From: Chitinophagaceae bacterium
Lineage (GTDB): Bacteria; Bacteroidota; Bacteroidia; Chitinophagales; Chitinophagaceae
Length of the DNA stretch: 33,614 bases
Reading direction: 5' to 3'
Assembly: GCA_028288585.1 (NCBI GenBank)
Contig: JAQBNL010000052.1
Span: 1 to 33,614, forward strand
Shown here one piece after another: positions 1-8,913 of the stretch (position 1 is its first letter; each line of letters opens with the position of its first letter). The position numbers and the translations under genes are program-made. The notes below the pieces were generated by a model that ran no database searches, was not told the origin of the DNA, and saw only the letters and a program-made list of their open reading frames with translations.

Positions 1-791
1 AGCAAATTGAAAATCTAATAAAGGGTTTTAATGGAGAGATGGGAGTGTATATAAAGAACCTGAGAACAAATAAGATCGTTTCAATAAATGCTGATACTAT
101 ATTTCCCACGGCAAGCATGGTTAAGATTCCCATTTTAATTGGTGTGATGGATAAAATAAACAATGGAGAATTGAAGTATCACCAAGAGTTGATTTATAAA
201 GATTCATTATTGTATGCCGGGGTTGATATTTTGGGATCGTTTAAAAGTAATGAAAAGATAGAGCTGAGCAAAGTAATGATGTTGATGCTTACTATGAGTG
301 ATAACACAGCAAGTCTTTGGTTACAAAGTTTAGCCGGCGGCGGTAAAAGAATAAATGAGATATTGGATAGTTTAGGATTAAAAAGTACCAGAGTAAATTC
401 AAGAACACCGGGAAGAGAAAGTAACAGGGTGCAGTATGGATGGGGGCAAACAACGCCTTATGAAATGGCAACCCTGTTTGAAAAAATTTATAAGAGAGAA
501 ATTATTAGCGACAGCGCCGCACAAAAAATGCTGCGGTTAATGGGAAGAGATTATTGGGATGAGAACGCCATCTCCCAAATTCCATCACACATTTTTGTTG
601 CTGCAAAAAATGGCGCTGTAGATGAATCAAGAAGTGAAACATTATTGGTGATGGCAAAAAAAAATCCTTACGTTGTTTCTATCTGCACTAAAAATAATAA
701 AGACAAAAGCTGGAATGAAAGCAATGAAGCATGGATGCTTACACGAAAACTTTCAAAATTGCTGTGGGATAAATTCGGAAGAAGGGGATAA
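1..791 (+). CDS. Class A beta-lactamase-like serine hydrolase (5' end outside window)
   Basis: This is the C-terminal part of a penicillin-binding/class A beta-lactamase-fold enzyme. The reading frame is open to the left edge, and the residues before the first ATG (position 39) continue the domain, so that ATG is internal and the true start with its signal peptide lies upstream. Counting from that ATG, the catalytic SxxK is S26-M-V-K29 (in FPTASMVKIP), the SDN motif is at 87-89, and the KTG box appears as K190-N-G. The deacylating Glu with its ExxN motif is not obvious; the corresponding region reads GRESNRVQYGWGQTTP. It could be a true beta-lactamase, a PBP-like hydrolase or a cell-wall enzyme. 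The fold is secure but the substrate is not. It converges with feoB, with only 3 bp between the stop codons. Confidence 0.85.
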   Translation, partial: QIENLIKGFNGEMGVYIKNLRTNKIVSINADTIFPTASMVKIPILIGVMDKINNGELKYHQELIYKDSLLYAGVDILGSFKSNEKIELSKVMMLMLTMSDNTASLWLQSLAGGGKRINEILDSLGLKSTRVNSRTPGRESNRVQYGWGQTTPYEMATLFEKIYKREIISDSAAQKMLRLMGRDYWDENAISQIPSHIFVAAKNGAVDESRSETLLVMAKKNPYVVSICTKNNKDKSWNESNEAWMLTRKLSKLLWDKFGRRG

Positions 792-794
792 TAA

Positions 795-2915
795 TTATTT
801 AAAAATATTATACACTAACAAACTCATTATATATGCAAGTCCCGTCATGTAAAATAATTGTATCACAGGCCATTTCCAGCTGCGGGTTTCTCTTTTTACA
901 ACAGCCAGGGTACTCATACATTGCATAGCAAGAACATAAAACACTAATAAAGAAAGCCCTGTTGCTGCTGTATAAACTTTTGTTCCATCTTTTCTTACTG
1001 CTGCCTGCATTTTTTGCCGCAGTGTTGTATTATCCTTGTCCTTATCTTCTCCAACGCTATATAACGTAGCCATTGTTCCCACAAAAACTTCCCGTGCAGC
1101 AAATGATGTTATCAATGCGATCCCTATTTTCCAATCATAACCTAAAGGTGTAATTGCAGGTTCAATACTTTTTCCTAAAATACCTGCATAAGAATTTTCA
1201 AGCAATGCGGTTTTTCTTTCTTTATTATATTGCTCTGCCTGCGAAGGATTTGTTGCTGCAAGCGTTTCATATTTTTCACTGGCCGCTCTCATTCTGCCTT
1301 TTGGCCCATAGCTGCTCAATACCCATAAAAGCAAACTGATTACCATAATAACTTTTCCTGCATCAAATACAAAAACTTTTGCTTTTTCAACCATAGTATA
1401 AAAAACATTTTTCCACCTTGGGCCGCGGTAAACAGGTAGCTCCAAAATAAAAAAGCTTCTTTCTATACTTTTGATGAACCATTTAAATATATACGCTGTA
1501 ACCAGGGCCATTACGGTTCCCAACAAATACAAAGCCATCATCACTAGTCCCTGTAAACTTAAAAAACCAAAATACAGATGCTTGGGAATGATGAGTGCAA
1601 TTAAAATTGTATAAACAGGCAACCTTGCGCTGCAACTCATGAGCGGAGTACACATTATGGTGAGTAACCTTTCTTTTTTATTCTCAATATTTCTTGCGCT
1701 CATAATGGCAGGTACAGCACATGCAAGTCCGCTTATCATAGGCATAACACTTTTTCCATTTAACCCGGCTTTTCGCATAAGCTTATCGGTAAGAAAACTT
1801 ATCCGTGCCATGTAGCCCGTATCCTCCAGCAAGGTTATCAATCCAAATAATATCATTATCTGCGGAATAAAGATCATTATACCGCTAAGCCCCGCCAGCA
1901 CACCGTTTATTAAAACGTCGCTGAACCATCCATCGGAAAGTATGCTTCCAAGATATCCTCCCAGTTTTGCGAAGCTCCATTCAATTGCATCCATAGGATA
2001 TTGCGCCATCCAGAATATACTTTGAAACAATAAAAAAAGTACACTAATTAAAATCACATAACCCCATGTGCGATGAAGTAAAATATTATCAAGCTTTTCT
2101 GTGAATAAAGCTTTTTGTAAAGGATCAGCTTCAACAACTGTCTGATGCATGATATGTTTTATTCTTCCATATCGCTGTACAATTTCCTCCGCCTGTGTTT
2201 TAGTTGGATTGAATTTATTTTTGATCTCTATATTTTCAATGGCATCCTGCGTGGCTTCATCAAGATCAAAACTTTCGTGATTGATAAGATAGTGAATTGC
2301 ACGATAATCACTAAAGCCCGGAAAGCGATCCTGTATTTCTTTAATGGCTTCGGGAGCAAATGTACTGCTGTCAATAAAATCCCGTGCAGGTGTTTTATAT
2401 AAATTTTCTGCGGTTTGCTCTATCGCTTTTTTTAATTCTTTTAATCCTTTATTTTTTCTTGGATTAACAGGAATAACCGGAACACCCAATTCTCTTTCAA
2501 GTCCTGCAATATCTATCTGGATATTTTTTTTCTTTGCAAGATCCATCATGGTAAGCGCTACCACAACCGGCTTTTTTAAATCGATAAGCTGTGAACAAAA
2601 TAAAAGATTTCTCTTTAAATTAGAGGCATCAGCAATCAATAAAAAAATATCTGCTGTTACATCCTTATCCTGGTTGATAAGTACTTTATAAGAAACCCAT
2701 TCATCATGCCTTTTTGGGTATAAACTATAAGCACCCGGCAAATCGATTACAAAGGCTTTTAGAGTTTCCGATATATTGAATATCCCCGTTTTCTTATCAA
2801 CTGTAACCCCGGGAAAATTGCCGATCTTTTGATTTAACCCTGTAAGAGAATTAAATATGGAACTCTTCCCGCTATTGGGATTTCCTACTAAAGCGATATG
2901 TAACGGAGATGACAA
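795..2915 (-). CDS. feoB: Ferrous iron transport protein B
   Basis: This is the inner-membrane ferrous iron transporter with an N-terminal G domain. G1 is GNPNSGKS (11-18), G3 is DLPG (58-61), and the G4 box reads TMMD (122-125) where NxxD is usual. A helical regulatory domain follows to about residue 275, then a polytopic membrane region from about 285 to 706. It contains both Gate segments with their conserved cysteines, CAVPAIMSARNIENKKERLL and MSCSARLPVY. The length of 706 is normal for the family. No ATG precedes the G1 box and a stop codon lies four codons upstream, so the start is TTG at 2915, which places the G domain at the very N terminus as expected. FeoA is not adjacent but lies about 15 kb away at 17886-18113. 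Confidence 0.95.
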   Translation of the reverse strand: MSSPLHIALVGNPNSGKSSIFNSLTGLNQKIGNFPGVTVDKKTGIFNISETLKAFVIDLPGAYSLYPKRHDEWVSYKVLINQDKDVTADIFLLIADASNLKRNLLFCSQLIDLKKPVVVALTMMDLAKKKNIQIDIAGLERELGVPVIPVNPRKNKGLKELKKAIEQTAENLYKTPARDFIDSSTFAPEAIKEIQDRFPGFSDYRAIHYLINHESFDLDEATQDAIENIEIKNKFNPTKTQAEEIVQRYGRIKHIMHQTVVEADPLQKALFTEKLDNILLHRTWGYVILISVLFLLFQSIFWMAQYPMDAIEWSFAKLGGYLGSILSDGWFSDVLINGVLAGLSGIMIFIPQIMILFGLITLLEDTGYMARISFLTDKLMRKAGLNGKSVMPMISGLACAVPAIMSARNIENKKERLLTIMCTPLMSCSARLPVYTILIALIIPKHLYFGFLSLQGLVMMALYLLGTVMALVTAYIFKWFIKSIERSFFILELPVYRGPRWKNVFYTMVEKAKVFVFDAGKVIMVISLLLWVLSSYGPKGRMRAASEKYETLAATNPSQAEQYNKERKTALLENSYAGILGKSIEPAITPLGYDWKIGIALITSFAAREVFVGTMATLYSVGEDKDKDNTTLRQKMQAAVRKDGTKVYTAATGLSLLVFYVLAMQCMSTLAVVKRETRSWKWPVIQLFYMTGLAYIMSLLVYNIFK

Positions 2916-3081
2916 TTTTTTAAACTATGGGTAAAATTAAATTGAACAATTAATTCTACCTTACGATTTAAGAAAAGAGATAGGATGAGCAATTTTTTTA
3001 ACTTGTTTGATTTTTTTGAATTGATTTTTTTCAGGAATTTTTTAACCTTTATCTTGTAAAGATTTTTTGTTGCCAGATTGT

Positions 3082-3516
3082 ATGAAACTACGAATAGATA
3101 ACCAGGTTTTAGTTGATGAGTTCTTCCAGGATACAAGAATATTGGGAATTGTAGCGCCTATTAAGCATTACCAGTTTTGCTGGCATCTTAACCAGATACT
3201 TAGATTTGATTTCAGGATAAATAACAGCATAGAAATCCAGCTGAATAAAAGGCAGCGTAATTATTTTTTTTCTATTTATGAATATGCTGAAAATGGCGGC
3301 ACCATTAGGCACTATTTATACAATAATCAATTTGATGGAGAATACCTGTTACCGGAATTTAAGCATCTTGATTTTTTGTGGCTGATAAAAGATGATATAA
3401 TACAGGATGATGAAGTGGCTGCGTTGATGGCCTCTATCAGAACAATCCCTTCAGTACAGCTTATTACAGAAATGACCAATGAAAAAATTAAAAATAAACA
3501 GCATCTTATCTTTTAG
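3082..3516 (+). CDS. IPExxxVDY family protein
   Basis: This small Bacteroidota-specific protein of unknown function has 144 residues from the ATG at 3082. A TTG five codons earlier would add only five residues. The family signature I/L-P-E-x3-V/L-D-Y/F is present as LPEFKHLDFLW in the C-terminal half. The protein is soluble, with no signal peptide and no membrane segment, and has many aromatic residues. It is transcribed divergently from feoB. In many Bacteroidota this family sits beside pyruvate kinase, which is not seen here. The family assignment rests on the motif and length; the role is unknown. Confidence 0.75.
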   Translation: MKLRIDNQVLVDEFFQDTRILGIVAPIKHYQFCWHLNQILRFDFRINNSIEIQLNKRQRNYFFSIYEYAENGGTIRHYLYNNQFDGEYLLPEFKHLDFLWLIKDDIIQDDEVAALMASIRTIPSVQLITEMTNEKIKNKQHLIF

Positions 3517-3544
3517 CCCTAACCCGTGGAGGGGAATAAAGCCC

Positions 3545-3552
3545 TAATTTTG
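3545..3552 (+). promoter_or_regulatory. Candidate -7 element for the dehydratase gene
   Basis: TAATTTTG matches the Bacteroidota -7 consensus TAnnTTTG exactly and ends 22 nt before the ATG at 3575. No TTG is found at the -33 distance, so this is a half-match only. Confidence 0.4.
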
Positions 3553-3574
3553 TTAGTGAATTAAAATATTTTTT

Positions 3575-3814
3575 ATGTGGAAAGAAGAAGATAATAAACT
3601 CTATAAAAAATTTGAGTTCAAAGATTTTTCAGAAGCATTTGCTTTTATGACACGTGTTGCACTTGCTGCAGAAAAAATGGATCATCACCCGCTATGGACC
3701 AACGTGTATAACAAAGTGGAGATTTGGCTAAATACACATGATGCAGGAGATGTAGTGACAGACAAGGATAGAAAACTATCAACGATAATTGATGGTATTT
3801 TAAACAAGCCCTAA
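3575..3814 (+). CDS. 4a-hydroxytetrahydrobiopterin dehydratase (pterin-4-alpha-carbinolamine dehydratase)
   Basis: This enzyme dehydrates 4a-hydroxytetrahydropterin, recycling the pterin cofactor of aromatic amino acid hydroxylases. The 79-residue protein carries the family signature: EKMDHHP (33-39) with the catalytic His pair H37-H38, an aromatic residue about seven further on, and WLNTHDAG with H55 and D56. At 79 residues it is at the short end of the family, and the N-terminal strand is trimmed compared with PhhB/PCD proteins of about 100 residues. No pterin-dependent hydroxylase is visible in the window, so the partner must be elsewhere. It converges with the minus-strand gene at 3828 after a 13-bp gap. 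Confidence 0.88.
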   Translation: MWKEEDNKLYKKFEFKDFSEAFAFMTRVALAAEKMDHHPLWTNVYNKVEIWLNTHDAGDVVTDKDRKLSTIIDGILNKP

Positions 3815-3827
3815 AATGTAGATACAA

Positions 3828-4391
3828 TTATCGAAGAGCTTTTTGCCTCCTGGAACGATAGTCAACAATAAAAGCAGTTATTTCTTTTACATCAGCAAAC
3901 TTCTTTTCCAATATATCCGGGTGCCTGATATCAGGCTTTCCATTTTTAAAATCACAAACTTCGGGATCGGTTAGCGCATAAGTGTAAAAACTGTTTACCA
4001 ATATTTTTTCCATATCAACCAAACTATCATATGCAGCAAAGGTTTGGAGCACTAATATTTTATGAGCTGTATCTGTTCGATAAAGATTTATCAGGTGCCA
4101 AAACGCTTTTTTTAATTCCATGTTCTTCATCAACTCCAATGCCCGTGGCCAGTTGTATGCTGCGGGGTATGTGCTTTGCCTGTACTGGGAATCGAGAATT
4201 AATTTTTTTGCTTCGTCGTTAAGGCGAAAGGAATCTTTTTCAATTGACATTCCAACATCAAGAAAATCTTTTTCCCAATTCTTTAAAAATTTTACAGCCG
4301 CATTTGACGTATCATATTTTGATGTGTTGGTTTGAGCAAAAGATAATAAACCAATATGCAGATAGATAAAAATTAAGCCTGTTCTAATCAT
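3828..4391 (-). CDS. Exported protein of unknown function
   Basis: The 187-residue protein has an N-terminal signal peptide (hydrophobic stretch about 5-18, likely cleavage after SFAQ). I do not recognise the mature domain. It is mostly helical in character, with many Leu, Lys and Asp residues, ends in a basic tail (RSRRQKALR), and has only one Cys. It is the last gene of a three-gene minus-strand unit and starts 12 bp after the stop of the 815-residue fibre-like gene, so co-transcription is likely. No catalytic motif can be named. It is a real gene judging by the signal peptide and spacing; function unknown. Confidence 0.65.
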   Translation of the reverse strand: MIRTGLIFIYLHIGLLSFAQTNTSKYDTSNAAVKFLKNWEKDFLDVGMSIEKDSFRLNDEAKKLILDSQYRQSTYPAAYNWPRALELMKNMELKKAFWHLINLYRTDTAHKILVLQTFAAYDSLVDMEKILVNSFYTYALTDPEVCDFKNGKPDIRHPDILEKKFADVKEITAFIVDYRSRRQKALR

Positions 4392-4403
4392 CTTATTTTT
4401 TAA

Positions 4404-6851
4404 TTACTTTTTTTGATTTGCCTGGGTATTCATGTTTAATCTTTTCTCAATTGCATCTAATCTTGCTTCAGCATCAGAAACTTTTTGCTGGTATTTTTCT
4501 ATGATCTTCAAAAAATCATTATTCTGAACGCCGACCAATGTATTAACCATTTTAGGGCCATCAATATTTATTGTTTCCCAAGCCCTTCCTACCACGAGCC
4601 TGAAATCTTCAGTAGTCATTTGAGAGGTTTTAACAGCAACACCATAACCCGGGATATCTCCTTTAGCAACAATGAAATCACCTGTAGTAACAGCGCCAAT
4701 TATCTTAACCGGAATTTGGCCCATAAATGCTATGCTATTTCCAAATCCTACTTTGTCTTTATTAGGCATATTGGCATTAACAATAGGTTGGGTTGATACG
4801 GCCATAATTTGTTCAGCACCTTTAATGTCTTTAGTAATCTTTCCGCCTTTAACACCAACGATATCCCCGGCAGATATTGACTCTTCAAGATTTTCACGTT
4901 CCATCCATTCTGCATAATCTCCATTACCCGAAACATATTCAACGCCTAATTTATTATAGGTATGTCCCAGTTTATTAAATTCATTGGCCAGGTTAAGTAA
5001 TCCTTTTGCAATATCTATTCCTCCCACTGCGGATACAAGATGAAAAAGATATTCTTTACTAAAATAACGGTCGCTGAAATCGCCTATGGATTGTGCCCGG
5101 ATCACACCTAACACTCTCTCATCCTTATCAACAAACTTTACGAATTCATTTTTATTATTCAGTGAGTTTGCAACATCTGTTGTTTTAATATTAGGTGCGC
5201 CAATTGTTGGTAAACCACTACAATCAATCTGTGGTATGGCAGGTATTGTAAGCGCTACAGCAGGTATTGCCGGAATAGTTAGGTATTCTTTTGGAATCGC
5301 AGGTATTTCAAGCTTTGGCAAAATAGGTACAATTTCCGTTTTAGAGATAAGCGTAAACCCATGAAGAAGTGTTGTTTTAGGAAATAAAGTGGTTTTACCA
5401 ATAATGTCAAAGCTACCTAAGCTACCAACGCCAACACTTAATGCAGGTAATTCAACTGCTGGCATATCAACATCAGGAATTGAATACGGTCCTAAATTAA
5501 TAGGAAGATGCAATCCATCATTGATAGGTTTTGTTAAGTCTAAAGGAAGATTTAATTTATCATTAATGGGAGTAGCTAAGTCCAAGGGTAATCCTAACTT
5601 CTGATTAATGGGAGTGGCTAAATCCAAAGGAAGTCCGAGCTTTTCATTTAAGGCAGGGGAAATAGCATTTGTTAACTGGCAAAGTGCGCCGCCAAGAAAT
5701 TCTCCTGTGTTTTTAACCAAAGACCATACATCACCTGATGAAATACTTACCTGCTTAGTTTTTACCCACCCTTCAACCAAAGTTATTTGCTCTTGAAAAG
5801 CATGATACACCGGGTTGAAATCATCTACCTCGATGCTTTCATATTCGGTTCCATTCCACATTGGATGAATACGGCCAAGCTTAATTTTTAATCCATCACC
5901 TTCACCTGTATTTGTATTTGTTATTGTTGCAACAAAGCCGCTGCTATCACCTTTTATATTAAGGCTTGTTGCTTTAACATCGTTGGTTACTGCAAGACTG
6001 TTTAAAGTAGAAGAGCCATTAACTTTTAAATTTCCTCCAACATTTAAGTTTTTTGCAATGCCAACACCACCATCAACAACCAGTGCGCCATCAGTTATAG
6101 TATTTGATTGGGCAATATTTTTTAAATGAGTCAGGCCGTTTATATCTGTTGTTGTACCACTCACTGTATTCAGCGTAACATTTTTATTTACAGTCAGGTC
6201 ATTTGCTACAACTACATTTCCGTTAGCTAAAATTCTTATCCTCTCAGTGTTGTTTGTTACCAAAAGAAGATCAACAAAATCGCCTGTACCCAGTTTATCT
6301 TTTGCAGGATTAGAACCAACATTCCCCTTTAGAGACCAGTTGGCAGAGGGTGATGTACTTGTGGTATTTGTAGAGCTGCTCGTTGTGGAAGTAGTTGTAA
6401 CTGCAGATTCTGATGTGCTGGTAGCATTATCATCAGATAGCTTTGCTGCGGTTCCGGCATGAAACGCATATGGTACAGCAAGCAATTTGCTGTTGCTGAT
6501 GGTCATAAAATCTGATTGACCTTTGTCTTTTATAGCAACCTGCATCCAAATATCAGCTGTACTCCATGGAATATCAGCAAATTTTCCTTTTTCAATTTTA
6601 CCTTCGCCTATAGTTAAGGAAAATAAACCAACCTGGTTAGTAGTTACCGCATGTGTTTCACTATAATATATTACAGAACCCCTGTTATCCTGGGTTAATA
6701 AATTAATTTTTAAAGTGATGGATTGATTAACCAATACATTTCCCGAAAGATTCCTGGCAACAGCCTGGTATTTCATGCCTTGCGGAACATGTTGTGCAAA
6801 AGAAAGAACAGCGCAAAATAAAATTGTAAGCAGAAAGAAAAATTTTTTCAT
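4404..6851 (-). CDS. Large secreted fibre-like protein with 14-residue tandem repeats
   Basis: The 815-residue protein has a signal peptide (1-19, cleavage after SFA). Residues 20-135 form the N-terminal domain common at the head of Bacteroidota surface proteins (MKYQAVARN to LLAVPYAFHAGTAA). A Ser/Thr-rich linker (143-170) follows, then a region with tail-fibre character (VDGGVGIAKNLNVGGNLKVNG, 258-279). Four tandem copies of about 14 residues of the type KLGLPLDLATPIN lie at 403-454, then IPAIP repeats (516-541). The C-terminal domain (about 640-775) contains GDYAEWMER and SAGDIVGVKGGKI, resembling the chaperone-like or autoproteolytic C-terminal domains of phage tail fibres (inference). 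A coiled coil ends the protein (780-806). It is probably a trimeric or filamentous surface structure. No T9SS sorting domain is seen; the upstream gene has one. Confidence 0.75.
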   Translation of the reverse strand: MKKFFFLLTILFCAVLSFAQHVPQGMKYQAVARNLSGNVLVNQSITLKINLLTQDNRGSVIYYSETHAVTTNQVGLFSLTIGEGKIEKGKFADIPWSTADIWMQVAIKDKGQSDFMTISNSKLLAVPYAFHAGTAAKLSDDNATSTSESAVTTTSTTSSSTNTTSTSPSANWSLKGNVGSNPAKDKLGTGDFVDLLLVTNNTERIRILANGNVVVANDLTVNKNVTLNTVSGTTTDINGLTHLKNIAQSNTITDGALVVDGGVGIAKNLNVGGNLKVNGSSTLNSLAVTNDVKATSLNIKGDSSGFVATITNTNTGEGDGLKIKLGRIHPMWNGTEYESIEVDDFNPVYHAFQEQITLVEGWVKTKQVSISSGDVWSLVKNTGEFLGGALCQLTNAISPALNEKLGLPLDLATPINQKLGLPLDLATPINDKLNLPLDLTKPINDGLHLPINLGPYSIPDVDMPAVELPALSVGVGSLGSFDIIGKTTLFPKTTLLHGFTLISKTEIVPILPKLEIPAIPKEYLTIPAIPAVALTIPAIPQIDCSGLPTIGAPNIKTTDVANSLNNKNEFVKFVDKDERVLGVIRAQSIGDFSDRYFSKEYLFHLVSAVGGIDIAKGLLNLANEFNKLGHTYNKLGVEYVSGNGDYAEWMERENLEESISAGDIVGVKGGKITKDIKGAEQIMAVSTQPIVNANMPNKDKVGFGNSIAFMGQIPVKIIGAVTTGDFIVAKGDIPGYGVAVKTSQMTTEDFRLVVGRAWETINIDGPKMVNTLVGVQNNDFLKIIEKYQQKVSDAEARLDAIEKRLNMNTQANQKK
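5490..5645 (-). repeat. Tandem repeat of about 42 bp encoding a 14-residue unit
   Basis: Four in-register copies encode K-L-x-L-P-L-D-L-x-x-P-I-N-x. Copies 1 and 2 are nearly identical; copies 3 and 4 are more diverged (LPLDLTKPIN, LPINLGPYS). It lies inside the fibre-like gene. Confidence 0.8.
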
Positions 6852-6876
6852 GTTTGTGGTTTTGATTTATGAACTT

Positions 6877-7380
6877 TTATCCTTTGATGATTTGGTATGT
6901 TTTAATTATGTTGGCAGCAACACCGTCTCTTACGGTTAGCGTATAAGTGCCCGGCGGTAATCCGTTCATATTTATTTGCAAGCTTCCGTTAGCTGAGCTA
7001 ACAGTATATTGTTTAAATATTACACCATGTATATCTGCAATAGTTACAAACACATTGATGGTATTTACAGAACTTATACTAAAGTTTAAAATTGACAGAA
7101 CCGGATTGGGAGCATACGAAATATTATAACCAATCCCTGTTCTTGTTACAGGAGCGGTTGTAGTTATTATTTGTAATGGCTGATGAAAACCCTGAGTATA
7201 CATTTTTGCGGCTGTAGATACTGTTTCAACTGCAAATTCCCCCATAGTCCAATCCAGTGTATAATTTGGAGTTAAAGAAGATCCGCCAGCCGGAGCAATT
7301 ATAGTTTGGTTCAGGGTTTGAGCCTTTGTCGAAACGGAAAAACAAATAACTATGCATAAAAGAAACAGCTTATTTCTCAT
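6877..7380 (-). CDS. Small secreted protein with type IX secretion C-terminal sorting domain
   Basis: The 167-residue protein has a signal peptide (1-20, cleavage after TKA). Its N-terminal part carries the pattern WTMGEFAVETV to YTQGFHQP (about 44-68), frequent in small Bacteroidota secreted proteins. The C-terminal 80 residues form a type A T9SS sorting domain: YAPNPVLSILNFSI (89-102), a turn rich in Gly and Asn, LPPGTYTLTV, and a basic C-terminal strand (YQIIKG). It is therefore predicted to be exported across the outer membrane by the T9SS and anchored or released. It is the first gene of the three-gene exported-protein unit and lies 25 bp upstream of the fibre-like gene. The role of the mature part is unknown. 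Confidence 0.8.
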   Translation of the reverse strand: MRNKLFLLCIVICFSVSTKAQTLNQTIIAPAGGSSLTPNYTLDWTMGEFAVETVSTAAKMYTQGFHQPLQIITTTAPVTRTGIGYNISYAPNPVLSILNFSISSVNTINVFVTIADIHGVIFKQYTVSSANGSLQINMNGLPPGTYTLTVRDGVAANIIKTYQIIKG

Positions 7381-7589
7381 AATTAAAATAATTGATGAAT
7401 AATAAAATTGGGGAGGATAAAGAAAGTTTCAGAAAAGGTATGCAGTTTAACTGCTGGTAATATCGCACAAACTAAAATAAAAATATTTGTAAAAAGAAAT
7501 ATTTGAAGAGGTATTTGTAATTTAATTTTTTTACATGCGAATTAATCATGCAAAGTTGAAAAAATTTGTAGAAAAATATCCCTGTAGAT

Positions 7590-7832
7590 TTATCTGCGTT
7601 TATACTGCAGTAAAGCAATCATTGAAACTGCCGTCCACACTCCTTCTAAAATAATAAATGGAACATAGTGTATAAGGAACGATGCATAGCAAGCGAGCCC
7701 GGCACCAATAATATTCATTAGGATATACATCATGCTCTCTCTTGAAATTTTATCCAGGAGATTTAAAACAAATGCAAGAAGCAAAATGAAAACACCAACG
7801 CTTCCTATTATATCGCTGAAAGAGAAATGCAT
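7590..7832 (-). CDS. CBU_0592-like small membrane protein
   Basis: The 80-residue integral membrane protein has three predicted helices (about 8-26, 34-52, 57-75) and a basic C terminus (QYKRR). The pattern of a Leu-rich first helix, then N-x-x-GA in the second (MNIIGAGL) and a Trp-containing third helix fits the CBU_0592 family of unknown function. Its ATG overlaps the selD stop by one base (TAATG on the minus strand), so translation is probably coupled to selD. It is the last gene of the mnmH-selD cluster. Whether it has a selenium-related role, for example in uptake, cannot be told from sequence. Confidence 0.75.
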   Translation of the reverse strand: MHFSFSDIIGSVGVFILLLAFVLNLLDKISRESMMYILMNIIGAGLACYASFLIHYVPFIILEGVWTAVSMIALLQYKRR

Positions 7833-8890
7833 TATTTAATGGATATTACTTTGCCCGATGATGCTGTAAATTTTCCAATAGGCTGAATGAATGATCCCAG
7901 ATCATGATCGGTTAATATTTGCTTAATCTGGTTTACTGTTGAAGGCTCAACAGCAATTAATAGCCCACCGCTTGTTTGCGGATCAGATAGAATGGTTTTT
8001 TGATAGTCACTGATGTCTCCAATTTTGTCACCATAGCTATCCCAATTCCTGTTGGTACCGCCGGGCACACATTTTTGATCAACATAATTTTTAAGATCGT
8101 TAATTATTAAAGGCACTTTTTCAAAATTAATAACAGCGCTAAGGCTACTGCCTTCGGCCATTTCGACCAAATGACCAAGCAACCCGAAACCTGTAACATC
8201 CGTCATTGCAGATATTCCCTGGATGCTTCCCAATATTTCTCCTGCTTTATTTAATTGCATCATTTGTTTTGCAGCAAGGCCTTTATGTTCTTCTTTTAAA
8301 ATTCCCTTTTTCTCTGCAGTGGTTAAAATTCCTACGCCAAGCGGCTTGGTTAAAAAAAGAAGATCACCTTCTTTGGCTAAATTATTTTGTTTGATATTTT
8401 CAACAGCAACAAGGCCGCTGACAGCTAATCCAAAAATCGGTTCGGGAGAATCAATGCTGTGCCCGCCGGCTAATGGAATACCAGCTTCTTTACAAATACT
8501 TCGGCTTCCCTCAATAACTTTTTGAGCAACAGATGTTGGTAGAATATTTACAGGCCACCCTAAAATTGCAATTGCAACAATTGGCTTTCCTCCCATTGCA
8601 TATACATCGCTTATTGCATTGGCACTTGCAATCCTTCCAAATTCAAAGGGATCATCAACTATCGGCATAAAAAAATCTGTGGTAGATATTAATGCCATTC
8701 CATTTTCAAGATCGTACACTGCTGCATCATCTTTACTGCTGTTGCCAACCAAAAGGTTTTTATTATCCGGCAAAGCAAGATTGCTTTTTAAAATCTCATC
8801 TAAAACTTTGGGGGCAATTTTACAGCCGCAGCCAGCTCCGTGAGAATATTGTGTGAGTTTTATAGCGCTATTATCTGATTGATCAGTCAT
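7832..8890 (-). CDS. selD: Selenide, water dikinase
   Basis: SelD makes selenophosphate from selenide and ATP, the selenium donor for selenouridine and selenocysteine. The 352-residue protein has the glycine-rich N-terminal loop HGAGCGCK with C21, C23 and K24, corresponding to C17, C19 and K20 of the E. coli enzyme; the catalytic position is Cys, not selenocysteine. [19 protein letters not shown] and [12 protein letters not shown] (ATP/Mg binding) and the C-terminal PQTSGGLLI motif are intact. It starts 23 bp after the stop of the unknown secreted gene and overlaps the CBU_0592-like gene by one base. MnmH is encoded two genes upstream, so selenium here serves at least tRNA 2-selenouridine. 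Confidence 0.96.
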   Translation of the reverse strand: MTDQSDNSAIKLTQYSHGAGCGCKIAPKVLDEILKSNLALPDNKNLLVGNSSKDDAAVYDLENGMALISTTDFFMPIVDDPFEFGRIASANAISDVYAMGGKPIVAIAILGWPVNILPTSVAQKVIEGSRSICKEAGIPLAGGHSIDSPEPIFGLAVSGLVAVENIKQNNLAKEGDLLFLTKPLGVGILTTAEKKGILKEEHKGLAAKQMMQLNKAGEILGSIQGISAMTDVTGFGLLGHLVEMAEGSSLSAVINFEKVPLIINDLKNYVDQKCVPGGTNRNWDSYGDKIGDISDYQKTILSDPQTSGGLLIAVEPSTVNQIKQILTDHDLGSFIQPIGKFTASSGKVISIK

Positions 8891-8913
8891 GCCCCAAAGA
8901 TCATCAAAGAATT

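Noticed and set aside
2100-2108. DnaA box-like TGTGAATAA inside feoB
   Set aside because: It is a single copy in coding DNA with no cluster of boxes or AT-rich unwinding region. I do not call an origin here despite the parS-like site.
2888-3136. 82-codon minus-strand ORF upstream of feoB
   Set aside because: It covers the divergent promoter region and the start of the IPExxxVDY gene, shows lysine-rich low-complexity sequence, and has no family resemblance.
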